A stretch of DNA of 64,000 bases from Chloroflexota bacterium. Its GTDB lineage: Bacteria; Chloroflexota; Chloroflexia; Chloroflexales; Herpetosiphonaceae. The notes under the pieces are model-generated. The model searched no databases, had not been told where the DNA came from, and was given only the letters and a program-made list of their open reading frames with translations. Both the position numbers and the translations under genes were made by a program. The DNA is taken from positions 372,001 to 436,000 of the forward strand of contig JAIUOC010000004.1 in NCBI GenBank assembly GCA_020161265.1, written 5' to 3'. Shown piece by piece: positions 24,566 to 32,550 of this stretch. Every line of letters starts with the position of its first letter. Position 1 is the first letter of the stretch.

Positions 24566-25282
24566 CTAGAAAAATTCGACAGTGCCACTATCTAAATGGT
24601 AGTAGCCGCCGATAATTTGGACCTTGCCTTCAGACTCAAGTTGGGCCAACAATGGCGCTGCTTTCAAGGCAGCCACGGTTAATTTGGTATTTTCACGCAC
24701 CACTGCATCAACTAAATCGCTTGGCTCTTGACCAGAAGCTTTGACGGCTTCAACCGCAGGCCGAATATGTTCAACGATTGAGGCAATTTGATCGGGCGCA
24801 GGAGTATTGCTTTCAACCGATTCGATCGTAGCGGTTACGGCACCACATTTTTGATGACCCAAAACCATCACCAAGGGAATGCCCAACTCAGCAGTCCCAA
24901 ATTCGATGCTACCAATTGCCACGTCATCAATCACTTGGCCAGCTGTGCGCACCACAAACAAATCGCCAATCCCGCGATCAAATACCACTTCTGGCCCAAC
25001 CCGCGAATCGACACAGCCAACAATTGTGGCAAAAGGTTTTTGGCCTTTGGCCGTCGTTGTACGCCGATTGGGATCTTGGTTGGGGTCAACCGTAAGATTG
25101 GCCACAAAACGGGCATTGCCATCTTTGAGCAGTTGTAAAGCACTATCGGCGTTAAATTCAGTTGGCTCAGCGGTTGCCGCAGGCTTGATGGTTTCTTCAG
25201 CACCGCAGCCAGCCAATAAACCTAACGTCGCAACTCCCGACACACCTAAAAATTGTCGTCGCGATAGTTTGCGCACATCCAT
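24566..25282 (-). CDS. Beta-carbonic anhydrase, Tat-exported lipoprotein
   Basis: This paralogue of the next gene has 238 aa and a twin-arginine signal (LSRRQFLG) followed by a lipobox GLLAGCG. It is thus exported folded, with its zinc, and tethered outside. The catalytic core has GCVDSRV and GHQKCG, with GNARFVANL and IGDLFVVRTAG. Together the pair would place carbonic anhydrase activity on both sides of the membrane. AAGGAG precedes the ATG. A 109-base gap separates it from the cytoplasmic copy. Confidence 0.92.
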   Translation of the reverse strand: MDVRKLSRRQFLGVSGVATLGLLAGCGAEETIKPAATAEPTEFNADSALQLLKDGNARFVANLTVDPNQDPNRRTTTAKGQKPFATIVGCVDSRVGPEVVFDRGIGDLFVVRTAGQVIDDVAIGSIEFGTAELGIPLVMVLGHQKCGAVTATIESVESNTPAPDQIASIVEHIRPAVEAVKASGQEPSDLVDAVVRENTKLTVAALKAAPLLAQLESEGKVQIIGGYYHLDSGTVEFF

Positions 25283-25345
25283 GAGTGCTACTCCTTAGAT
25301 AGCTAGAATCAAACTTGCCCATTATAGCCCTAACGCTTGCGCCAA

Positions 25346-26140
25346 TCAACCATGTTGAGCCTGCTCCAAAAAGACCCGAATTGCACCATAAGCAATTTCT
25401 GGTTGCTCCAAAACGCTCATATGCCCAGCATCAGGAATCGTCACCAAACTGGCGTGCGGCAAAGCTGCGACCATGGCATGGGCATCGTTAGGCGTGGTAA
25501 TTTGGTCGTCGTTGCCAACGATCACAAGGCTTGGCAGCGCCATCGTCGAAAGATAGGGCGTTGAATCAGGGCGACTGGCCATGGCATGGGCTGCGCTGGC
25601 AATCGTTTTAGGATTGGTCGTGAGCATCATGCCGTTGAGCCTCTCGATCAAACGCTGATCCTCAGCATTGGCGGGGCTGAGCAATTTGGGCAACATTTGG
25701 GCGGCAATCGGGGCCGCCCCTTCGCGGAGAGCGGTCTCAGCGGTTTTCAAACGATTTTGCTTAGCATCGTAATTGTCAGATGTGGCTTTGGTATCAATTA
25801 ACACCATTGCCCACAAACGCTCAGGATAGCGTCGCGCCAAATTCAGCGCAATATAGCCACCCATCGATAAACCAAGCACCGCAGCCCGATCAATGCCTAG
25901 ACCATCCAATAATTCAATTAAATCGTTGGCCTGATCATCGAGCGTCCAACTCTCACTGCCACTTGATTCGCCAAAGCCACGTAAATCGGGGCTAAGCACC
26001 CGATAGCGGCTAGCCAAGGCCAAGCGAGCCTCATCCCACATCGAACGATTGAATGGAAAACCATGAATACACAACACCACCTCGCCATCACCACCATCAT
26101 CGTACATCAAACTACGACCACGAACGTCAATCGGCGGCAT
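25346..26140 (-). CDS. Alpha/beta-fold hydrolase
   Basis: This 264-aa cytoplasmic hydrolase has an oxyanion-region CIHGFPFNRSMW, the nucleophile elbow GLSMGGY (Ser near residue 93), a late Asp in VGNDDQITTP and His in DAGHMSVLEQP. The substrate cannot be predicted; close relatives are annotated as 3-oxoadipate enol-lactonases or general esterases. AAGGAGCTAGCTC precedes the ATG. It is read divergently from the glutaredoxin-like gene. Confidence 0.88.
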   Translation of the reverse strand: MPPIDVRGRSLMYDDGGDGEVVLCIHGFPFNRSMWDEARLALASRYRVLSPDLRGFGESSGSESWTLDDQANDLIELLDGLGIDRAAVLGLSMGGYIALNLARRYPERLWAMVLIDTKATSDNYDAKQNRLKTAETALREGAAPIAAQMLPKLLSPANAEDQRLIERLNGMMLTTNPKTIASAAHAMASRPDSTPYLSTMALPSLVIVGNDDQITTPNDAHAMVAALPHASLVTIPDAGHMSVLEQPEIAYGAIRVFLEQAQHG

Positions 26141-26211
26141 GAGCTAGCTCCTTCCAAAAAATACACTCGTTGATCGTGGACGCGGTACAATAGCATGCTA
26201 GGAGGGTCATC

Positions 26212-26466
26212 ATGAACTGGCAGCTTTATATGCGTCCCGGGTGTCACTTATGCGACGAAGCCGAGCATTGGCTTGAAGCGCTAGCGCAGGAGTTTCAAGC
26301 TCAGCTTGTGTGTATCAATATTCTTGATGATATAGCAGTGTATGAGCGTTATAAGTATAAGATACCTGTGCTGCAAATTGCAGCCCAATCTTGGTACTAT
26401 CCGTTCAATGAGACTACCATCCGCAATGCACTCAACTCTATACCGAATCCAGATCAAGGAGTTTAA
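26212..26466 (+). CDS. Glutaredoxin-like (DUF836-type) protein
   Basis: This 84-aa thioredoxin-fold protein has the redox site CHLC at residues 10-13 and the cis-proline in KIPVLQI. It matches the short DUF836/glutaredoxin-like family, usually thiol-disulphide exchange proteins. AGGAGG lies before the ATG. Two bases separate it from the following thioredoxin-like lipoprotein gene, so the two are co-transcribed. Confidence 0.82.
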   Translation: MNWQLYMRPGCHLCDEAEHWLEALAQEFQAQLVCINILDDIAVYERYKYKIPVLQIAAQSWYYPFNETTIRNALNSIPNPDQGV

Positions 26467-26468
26467 TA

Positions 26469-27020
26469 ATGATAGGCCGTTTAGCCTCGTTTGGATGTAT
26501 GCTTTTGTTACTGGCCGCATGTGCCAGTCAAGCTAGTCCCACAGCACAAAGCCTGCCAGCCGCCAATGTCAGCTTAGCCCAAAACTTGAGTTTGGCCGAA
26601 GGCACAGTTCAAATTGGCGAGCAAATTCCTGAGCTAAGCTATGAGCAGGCAGGTAAAAAGGTCGCGCTGAGCGATTTTCGTGGCAAAGTTGTGGTGCTCA
26701 ATTTTTGGCAAACCACCTGTGTACCGTGCCGCACCGAAATGCCCGATTTCGAGGCAATCGCCCGCGAACGCCAAGATGTGGTCTTTATTGGTGTGAACAA
26801 AGATGAAAATGCTGAAGTTGTGCAGCGTTTTGCCAGCGAAATTGGGGTAAGCTATGTATTGCCACTGGATCGCGATGGCAGCATTAGCCAAGCTTTTAAT
26901 GTTAACTATTTGCCCACAACCTACTTTATTGATCCCAATGGGTTGGTCCAGAAAATCCATGTTGGAGCAATCAGCCGCTCGCAAACGCTTAAGCTGATCA
27001 GCGATTTTGGGCAACCCTAA
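26469..27020 (+). CDS. TlpA/ResA-type thioredoxin lipoprotein
   Basis: This exported, membrane-anchored thiol-disulphide oxidoreductase has 183 aa. The signal peptide ends in the lipobox LLLAACA. The redoxin domain (about 50-183) has the active site CVPC in NFWQTTCVPCRTEMPDF, an Asp-Lys rich GVNKDE segment and the cis-proline in LPTTYFID. Such proteins keep cytochrome c haem-binding or copper-centre cysteines reduced. It sits between a glutaredoxin-like gene and a DUF2085 membrane gene, probably one operon. AAGGAG precedes the ATG. Confidence 0.92.
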   Translation: MIGRLASFGCMLLLLAACASQASPTAQSLPAANVSLAQNLSLAEGTVQIGEQIPELSYEQAGKKVALSDFRGKVVVLNFWQTTCVPCRTEMPDFEAIARERQDVVFIGVNKDENAEVVQRFASEIGVSYVLPLDRDGSISQAFNVNYLPTTYFIDPNGLVQKIHVGAISRSQTLKLISDFGQP

Positions 27021-27058
27021 GCCATAAAACAACCCTAAGTAGTAGGAGTAGCCCGATC

Positions 27059-27952
27059 ATGAATGAACGTGATCTCAATCGTTTAGTGCTTGAAAAGGCC
27101 AAGCAACAAGTTGAAGCCCGTAAAGCCGAGCGCGAAGTGCTTATCCAAGAGGCGCGTAAACCCAAGCCCTTGCCCGAACGCGATGAACGCCCAGCCTTGT
27201 GGGGCTTGATCGGGGTGTTAATCACATTAACGATTGCTGGGCTATTTTTAATTCCTGGCAATTTCACCGAGAAACTTAGTTGGGTGGTGCATGGAGTTTG
27301 CTCGAAGGAGCATACCCTGAGCCTTGGCGGCACGATGATGCCACTCTGTCAGCGTAATACTGGCTTGTACAGCGGTTTCTTGGCTACAATCATCACGCTC
27401 AGTTTGTTGGGCCGTGGCCGCGCCGCCAAACTACCACCTTTGGCAATTGGGATTGTGCTGGTGCTGAGTGTCGCTTGGATGGGCAGCGACGGCTTTAATT
27501 CGTTGTTGCTTGATATTGGCAACTACAATCTCTACACACCGCAGCCAATTTTGCGCATCCTCTCAGGCTTGGCCATGGGCATTAGCATGGGGTCGATGTT
27601 GCTATTTGCCTTCAACATCAGTGTGCGAGCCAATGCCCGCCACGATCAACGAATTATTGGCAGTTGGCGCGATTATGCGATTTTAGTGGCGGTGGCAATT
27701 TGTCTGTTTGTACTGACCCAACTAGCTTCACCCTTTATCGCCTATCCGTTGGCAATTTTCAGCACGGTTGGCATTTTAAGTGTTATGTTTATCGTCAACA
27801 TTATGATCATCGCCATGATCACCCGCAGCGAAAATACAGTTGTGCGTTTGAGCCAACTGGCGCGGCCAGCAATTTTTGCTAGCTTTATGACTGCCGCTGA
27901 GTTTGGGTTATTGGCATGGCTGCGGATCATTATGGAACGTTCAGTCGCTTAG
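27059..27952 (+). CDS. DUF2085-like polytopic membrane protein
   Basis: This 297-aa membrane protein has a charged, helical cytoplasmic N-terminus (residues 1-45, rich in Lys/Glu/Arg) and about seven hydrophobic segments. The loop HGVCSKEHTLSLGG and MPLCQRNTGLYSGF has the cysteine and Arg/Thr-Gly pattern of DUF2085, a family with no settled function. It lies 38 bases after the thioredoxin-like lipoprotein gene, which fits a role with extracytoplasmic cysteines; that is inference. An alpha/beta hydrolase follows at 23 bases. Confidence 0.75.
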   Translation: MNERDLNRLVLEKAKQQVEARKAEREVLIQEARKPKPLPERDERPALWGLIGVLITLTIAGLFLIPGNFTEKLSWVVHGVCSKEHTLSLGGTMMPLCQRNTGLYSGFLATIITLSLLGRGRAAKLPPLAIGIVLVLSVAWMGSDGFNSLLLDIGNYNLYTPQPILRILSGLAMGISMGSMLLFAFNISVRANARHDQRIIGSWRDYAILVAVAICLFVLTQLASPFIAYPLAIFSTVGILSVMFIVNIMIIAMITRSENTVVRLSQLARPAIFASFMTAAEFGLLAWLRIIMERSVA

Positions 27953-27975
27953 TAGATTTTTGGAGGTACTTTGGC

Positions 27976-28830
27976 ATGCCCCAGGCAGCAATCAATGGCA
28001 TCACGCTTAATTATGAAGTCGCTGGGCAAGGCGCACCCTTGCTCTTGATTATGGGATTGGGCGGCACGATCGATGGGTGGCGCAAGGAACTGCCGTTCTT
28101 AACCAAGCATTTTCAGGTGATCTATTACGATAATCGTGGGGTTGGCCAAACCACTGCTCCCACCGATTTCACCGCCTATAGCATGGAGCATTTTGCTGCC
28201 GATGCGATTGGCTTATTGGATCATCTGGGGATTGAGCGAGCGCACGTTTGGGGCGTTTCGATGGGTGGAATGATCGCCCAGCATGTGGCCTTGAATTACC
28301 CTGAGCGCGTACAAGGCTTGGTTTTGGGCTGTACGCTACCGCATTACGCCAGCGATCCTGCCAATATTCCCGCCTTGCCCGCCGAGTTTCATGCTGAAGC
28401 CAGCAACCTCGCGCCCGAAGCCTGGGTTTTAGAACTGATGCTGAGTGGCACGCAAAAAACTGCCCACGAAGTTATGCAAGATAGTGTGCGCTTTAATTTT
28501 GCTCCCGCCTTTGTCGAAGCTCATCCCGACGTGATCGAGGAATATATTGAGGTGGGCATGCAAAATCATGGGCCAGCTCATGGCTTTATGGGCCAATGGA
28601 GCGCAATTATGAACCACAGCACAATCGAGCGTCTGCCTAAACTCCAGCATCCCACGCTGGTGCAGCATGGCGATGCCGATGTTTTGGTGCCAATTGGCAA
28701 CGGGCGCTTGCTGGCGCAGATCATTCCCAATGCTGAATTTCAATTAATTCCTGGCAGCGGCCATTGCTATTTTATCGAGCAACCCGAGCTAGCCAGCCAA
28801 GGCGTGCAGGCCTTTCTGCAAAGCCTCTAA
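27976..28830 (+). CDS. Alpha/beta-fold hydrolase
   Basis: This 284-aa hydrolase has LLIMGLGGTIDGW, the elbow GVSMGGMIAQH with the nucleophile Ser, the acid HGDADVLVP and the base SGHCYFIEQPE. It resembles many esterase, haloperoxidase or lactonase relatives with unknown substrate. The ATG at 27976 was chosen because GGAGG lies 9 bases upstream; a longer frame from 27916 overlaps the DUF2085 gene and is rejected. It is the last gene before a strong terminator. Confidence 0.88.
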   Translation: MPQAAINGITLNYEVAGQGAPLLLIMGLGGTIDGWRKELPFLTKHFQVIYYDNRGVGQTTAPTDFTAYSMEHFAADAIGLLDHLGIERAHVWGVSMGGMIAQHVALNYPERVQGLVLGCTLPHYASDPANIPALPAEFHAEASNLAPEAWVLELMLSGTQKTAHEVMQDSVRFNFAPAFVEAHPDVIEEYIEVGMQNHGPAHGFMGQWSAIMNHSTIERLPKLQHPTLVQHGDADVLVPIGNGRLLAQIIPNAEFQLIPGSGHCYFIEQPELASQGVQAFLQSL

Positions 28831-28845
28831 TTTCGGTCGATGTTT

Positions 28846-28878
28846 CAGCAGGCTGATTCAACAGCCTGCTGTTTTTTT
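28846..28878 (+). terminator. Strong intrinsic terminator, attenuator-like before azlC
   Basis: CAGCAGGCTG and CAGCCTGCTG form a 10-bp stem with a 6-base loop followed by seven Ts. It lies 15 bases after the hydrolase stop and its T run ends 15 bases before the azlC ATG, leaving only the azlC ribosome site. Confidence 0.92.
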
Positions 28879-28893
28879 AGCCAAGGAAGCTGT

Positions 28894-29580
28894 ATGCATC
28901 CAAAATATCAAGCATGGTTCGCCGGAATTAAAGCCGAAATTCCGATCGTTTTAGGGGTTGTGCCATTTGGGGTGATTTACGGCGTAACTGCATTAAAACT
29001 TGGCTTATCGCCATGGCTCATCCAAGCCATGTCCACAATTATTTTTGCTGGCTCCTCGCAGATGATCGTGGCTCAATTGTTTGGCACAGGCGTACCCAAC
29101 CTAGCGATTATTCTGACCGCAGCGGTGGTGAATTTGCGCCACGCCTTGTATAGTGCCTCGGTTGCGCCCTACTTGCAACAACTTAAACGCGCTTGGCGCA
29201 TCCTTTTGGCCTATTTGCTGACCGACGAGGCCTATGCTGTGGCAATTACCGGCTATCAAGACCGCAATGACTCAGAGTATGGCCATTGGTACTTCTTTGG
29301 GGCAGGCTTTATGCTTTGGTTCTCATGGCAGCTCAGCACAGCAATTGGCCTCTTGGTTGGTAGCCAAATTGGCACAATGCCAGTCTTGGAAATCGCCTTA
29401 GCCCTGACCTTCATTGGTATTTTAGTCCCGACTTTACGCGATAGAGCGGTGATTGGCGCAGCGGTGACTGGGGCGAGTGTGGCGGTGCTAGCAGCAGGCT
29501 TGCCCTATAAATTGGGCTTGATTGTGGCAGCGATTGTGGGCATTGGGGTCGGTTTAGGGCTGGAAGGAAAACGGGCATGA
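28894..29580 (+). CDS. azlC: AzlC family branched-chain amino acid exporter subunit
   Basis: This large subunit of the AzlCD (YgaZH-type) exporter of branched-chain amino acids has 228 aa and about six hydrophobic segments. Family traits are IPIVLGVVPFGVIYGV near the start, FAGSSQMIVAQL, VVNLRHALYSAS and LLTDEAYAVA. The ATG at 28894 has AAGGAAG upstream; an upstream in-frame extension runs through the terminator hairpin and is rejected. Its stop overlaps azlD by 4 bases. Confidence 0.92.
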   Translation: MHPKYQAWFAGIKAEIPIVLGVVPFGVIYGVTALKLGLSPWLIQAMSTIIFAGSSQMIVAQLFGTGVPNLAIILTAAVVNLRHALYSASVAPYLQQLKRAWRILLAYLLTDEAYAVAITGYQDRNDSEYGHWYFFGAGFMLWFSWQLSTAIGLLVGSQIGTMPVLEIALALTFIGILVPTLRDRAVIGAAVTGASVAVLAAGLPYKLGLIVAAIVGIGVGLGLEGKRA

Positions 29581-29876
29581 GTCAGTGGCTCACAATTGTG
29601 ATTATCGGTTTACTTACGTTCGGAATTCGCTACTCCTTCATTGCCTTGTTTGGCAACGCCAATGTACCAGAGATCATCAAGCGGGGTCTACGCTTTGTGC
29701 CTGCAGCGGTTTTGGCGGCGATTATTGCCAGCGAATTAGCGTTGAACAATGCCCAGATTGATCTGCTTAGCCCTAAAATGGCCGCTGGGGGGATTGCGAT
29801 CATCGTGGCTTGGTATACACGTCAAGTCATACCAACCCTCGTAGCTGGTTTCATCGTATTTTTGTTGCTGAATTAG
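29577..29876 (+). CDS. azlD: AzlD family exporter small subunit
   Basis: This 99-aa, three- to four-helix membrane protein has the AzlD look: TIVIIGLLTFGIRYSFIALFG, then RGLRFVPAAVLAAIIASEL. It overlaps azlC through ATGA, so the two subunits are made together. AzlD alone is not known to transport. Confidence 0.9.
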   Translation: MSQWLTIVIIGLLTFGIRYSFIALFGNANVPEIIKRGLRFVPAAVLAAIIASELALNNAQIDLLSPKMAAGGIAIIVAWYTRQVIPTLVAGFIVFLLLN

Positions 29877-29942
29877 TTGCAGGGCAGGCAGTTCTCCCGT
29901 AAAATAGAAGAGCAGCATCCTTGATCGACAAAGGAGACGACC

Positions 29943-30182
29943 ATGCAGCTGATTGGCAGTTTGGGCATTCTGGGGTTTGGCTTGGCGCACCTTGTGCTAG
30001 GAGCCATTTTGTTAGCCACTGGCTATCGCACCCTGACCAAAGAAATTATCCCGCGTTTGGTGGAAGCCCGACCTAGCGCTGGTGCTCGCGTCGGCGCAGT
30101 TTTGGGTGGAGTCGGTTGGACAGTCGCCGTTGCGCTGTTTTGCTTTTTAGTTGCCGGGCGAGCTGCCCAAATGGTCTTGTAG
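29943..30182 (+). CDS. Small membrane protein, 79 aa, unknown
   Basis: Unrecognised. There are two hydrophobic segments (about 3-27 and 50-76) with a basic, Arg-rich loop between them, so the loop is probably cytoplasmic. AAAGGAG lies 7 bases before the ATG, a good ribosome site. It stands between azlD and a HAMP-STAS gene, all on the plus strand. Confidence 0.7.
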   Translation: MQLIGSLGILGFGLAHLVLGAILLATGYRTLTKEIIPRLVEARPSAGARVGAVLGGVGWTVAVALFCFLVAGRAAQMVL

Positions 30183-30263
30183 GCCATTCTTGCAACGCTC
30201 AACAACGAATCAACAACAGCATAATCGCATGGATCATATCAACACTATTTACATTGAGGCATT

Positions 30264-31499
30264 ATGCGTTCATCGATTCGTCAACGTTTTGGCTTAGGCC
30301 TGATCATTCTGGTGATGGTGGTGGGCAGTGCCAATATCATTGCTCGCTGGTCACTGGGCAAGTATCGCACTGATGTCGAGGCGCTGATCGATCAAACGAT
30401 TCCGCAACTTGATTCATTGTTGCGGCTGCAAACTAGTGCCCAAGGCATCACCCAAAATACTCTTGCATTTTTGCAAACCAAAGATGATCAATATCTGCTT
30501 TCGCGAACTGGTTGGGTACGCGAAACTGAGCGTTTAATTGGCGTGATGGATGGCTTAACTGATGATACAAATCAGCCTGTTCAAGCAGCTTATGTGACGC
30601 TGCGCCGCTCGGTGCAATCAATTATTGAAGATACCCAAACCTTTATCGATCGCTCTGCCACCGACGACCCCCGCGTAATCGAACGCCGCTTTGATCAAGT
30701 GCGCGATTTGAATTTATCGTTCGACACGCGCTTCAAAACCTACCGCGATTTAGTCACCGAAGAAGGCGTTCAGCGCCGCGCTAATATCTCGAATAATCCA
30801 TTGCGCTATATGAATGTGCTGGGCGTGATTGGGGTAATTGCCCTGATTGGCATGACGATCTTATTTCATCATATGATCTTTAAGCCAATTCGCACTTTGC
30901 AAAAAACTGCCCAAACTGTGGCTGCCGGCGATTATGCCCAACGGGCCGAAGTTAAACGCCTGGATGAAATTGGCGATGTGTTTGTCGCCTTCAATCATCT
31001 GCTCGATAGCATTAACAACGAGCAGCAAGCCTTGCGCGATCAGGTTGAGCGGGTTGATCAAGCTCGCCATGAGGCCGAAATTGCCCGCAGCGATGCCGCC
31101 GCCCAACTCGACACCATCCAAAATCAACGGGCAATTATTCGCTCGATGAGTGTGCCGATTTTGCCTGTTGGCAAGCGCATGTTGGTGGTGCCATTAATCG
31201 GCGAACTTGGCCCACAACGCCTCAAAACCCTGCAAACCAATGTGCTTGGCCGCATCTCGACTGACCGCCCACGCTGGATTATTATCGATGTGACGGGTGT
31301 GCCAGTAATCGACAATATGGTCAGCGAAGCCTTCTCAGAACTAATTGATAGTGTGCGACTCTTGGGCAGCGAACCAATGCTGGTTGGCATTCGGCCCGAA
31401 GTTGCCCAAGCCTTAGTCACCACAGGTATGAATTTCAATAGTTTGGTGGTTGAGGCTACGCTGCAAGCAGGCATCGCCTACGCCGAACGCCATAGCTAA
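30264..31499 (+). CDS. Membrane HAMP-STAS signalling protein (RsbR-like)
   Basis: This 411-aa sensor has a first membrane helix (about 8-30) and a helical extracellular sensor region to about 180. A second membrane helix follows (about 182-205), then HAMP (FKPIRTLQKTAQTVAAGDYAQ with the DEIGDV signature), a coiled coil rich in Glu/Ala/Arg, and a C-terminal STAS domain (about 290-405). The STAS part PILPVGKRMLVVPLIGEL and IIIDVTGVPVIDN is of the RsbR type used in stressosome-like partner switching. The usual phosphorylated Ser/Thr after the DVTG motif is not obvious. No kinase partner is adjacent. A second STAS protein lies at 52.5 kb. Confidence 0.9.
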   Translation: MRSSIRQRFGLGLIILVMVVGSANIIARWSLGKYRTDVEALIDQTIPQLDSLLRLQTSAQGITQNTLAFLQTKDDQYLLSRTGWVRETERLIGVMDGLTDDTNQPVQAAYVTLRRSVQSIIEDTQTFIDRSATDDPRVIERRFDQVRDLNLSFDTRFKTYRDLVTEEGVQRRANISNNPLRYMNVLGVIGVIALIGMTILFHHMIFKPIRTLQKTAQTVAAGDYAQRAEVKRLDEIGDVFVAFNHLLDSINNEQQALRDQVERVDQARHEAEIARSDAAAQLDTIQNQRAIIRSMSVPILPVGKRMLVVPLIGELGPQRLKTLQTNVLGRISTDRPRWIIIDVTGVPVIDNMVSEAFSELIDSVRLLGSEPMLVGIRPEVAQALVTTGMNFNSLVVEATLQAGIAYAERHS

Positions 31500-31507
31500 G
31501 CGATATC

Positions 31508-31607
31508 CTCACACCCTTTGCCGCCCACTGGGCGAGGGGAACCACCGCATCATGAAACTTGGAACTCCCCTCTCCCGCCGCAGTGGGAGAGGGGTTGGGG
31601 TTAGGGA
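31508..31607. repeat. GC-rich hairpin repeat between convergent genes
   Basis: CCCCTCTCCC (31567-31576) and GGGAGAGGGG (31585-31594) form a perfect 10-bp stem. A related, less perfect hairpin with CGCCCACTGGGCG lies at about 31522-31536. It fills the gap between two convergent genes, so termination is a possible role. Confidence 0.65.
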
Positions 31608-31614
31608 CGCTCGA

Positions 31615-32394
31615 TTATTGACGATTCATGGCATGAATCATTTTGAGGCCTTCGTGGGTCAGCCATGGGTCAACATGATCAATGACATGGGTTTCGCCAG
31701 CAATAATATCGGCAATAACTTCAGCCTGACCACCAGTTGCGACAACTGTTCCACGCATGCCCAACTCCTGCCACATACGCGTGACCAAGCCTTCGACCAA
31801 GCCCGCATAGCCCAAAACAATCCCCGATTGCATATAGTGCGAGGTGTTTTTGCCAATTACGCGCGGCGGTCGGGCTAATTCCACATGATAAAGTTTGGCA
31901 GCAGCCCGAAACAGTGCATCAGCCGAAATCCCAATGCCTGGGGCAATCGCGCCACCAATATAATCGCCCTCAGCTGAAATCACATCAAAGGCCGTCGCCG
32001 TGCCAAAGGCAATCGCGATAACAGGCCCGCCATAGCGCCGAAAGGCGGCAACCGAGTTGGCAACCCGATCAGCTCCCAGTTCGCGCGGTGTGTCGATCAA
32101 TAATCGCATACCAGTTTTGATGCCTGGGCCAATCACGACTGGCTCAACATTCAAATAGGTGCGGCTCAATTCGCTAAACACACTGGTTAAGGGCGGCACA
32201 ACACACGAAATCGCACAGCCCTCGATTTGATTGATCGCAATGCCACGCAATTCAAACAAACTACGCACCAACACAGCATACTCATCGGTTAATTTTTGGC
32301 GTTGGGTTGATAAACGCCAATGCGCCACCATCTGATCGCCATCCCATGCAGCGATTTTGCTATTGGTATTGCCAATATCGATTGTTATTAACAT
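31615..32394 (-). CDS. coaX: Type III pantothenate kinase
   Basis: This catalyses ATP-dependent phosphorylation of pantothenate, the first step of coenzyme A synthesis. The 259-aa protein has the ASKHA-fold markers: N-terminal IDIGNTNSKIA, GADRVANSVAAF with the catalytic Asp, IAFGTATAFDVIS, GGAIAPGIGISADAL and VVATGGQAEVI. Type III enzymes are not feedback-inhibited by CoA and need a monovalent cation. It is convergent with the HAMP-STAS gene and divergent from the NERD gene. Confidence 0.96.
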   Translation of the reverse strand: MLITIDIGNTNSKIAAWDGDQMVAHWRLSTQRQKLTDEYAVLVRSLFELRGIAINQIEGCAISCVVPPLTSVFSELSRTYLNVEPVVIGPGIKTGMRLLIDTPRELGADRVANSVAAFRRYGGPVIAIAFGTATAFDVISAEGDYIGGAIAPGIGISADALFRAAAKLYHVELARPPRVIGKNTSHYMQSGIVLGYAGLVEGLVTRMWQELGMRGTVVATGGQAEVIADIIAGETHVIDHVDPWLTHEGLKMIHAMNRQ

Positions 32395-32550
32395 TCTGCT
32401 TTTTCCACATCAGCGTGAATCAAAAATCCAATCCATTATTGCATACTTTTGCTTTTTCAACTATTTTTAACAATTCGTCAATGCACGGAGCAACGAAACA
32501 ATGATAATATAAGCACAGAATTGGCTTTTTTTTGGCTAGGGAGCGTACCC

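Noticed and set aside
31508-31607. Small RNA gene between convergent genes
   Set aside because: Stable hairpins are explained by a GC-rich repeat/terminator; no promoter is seen.
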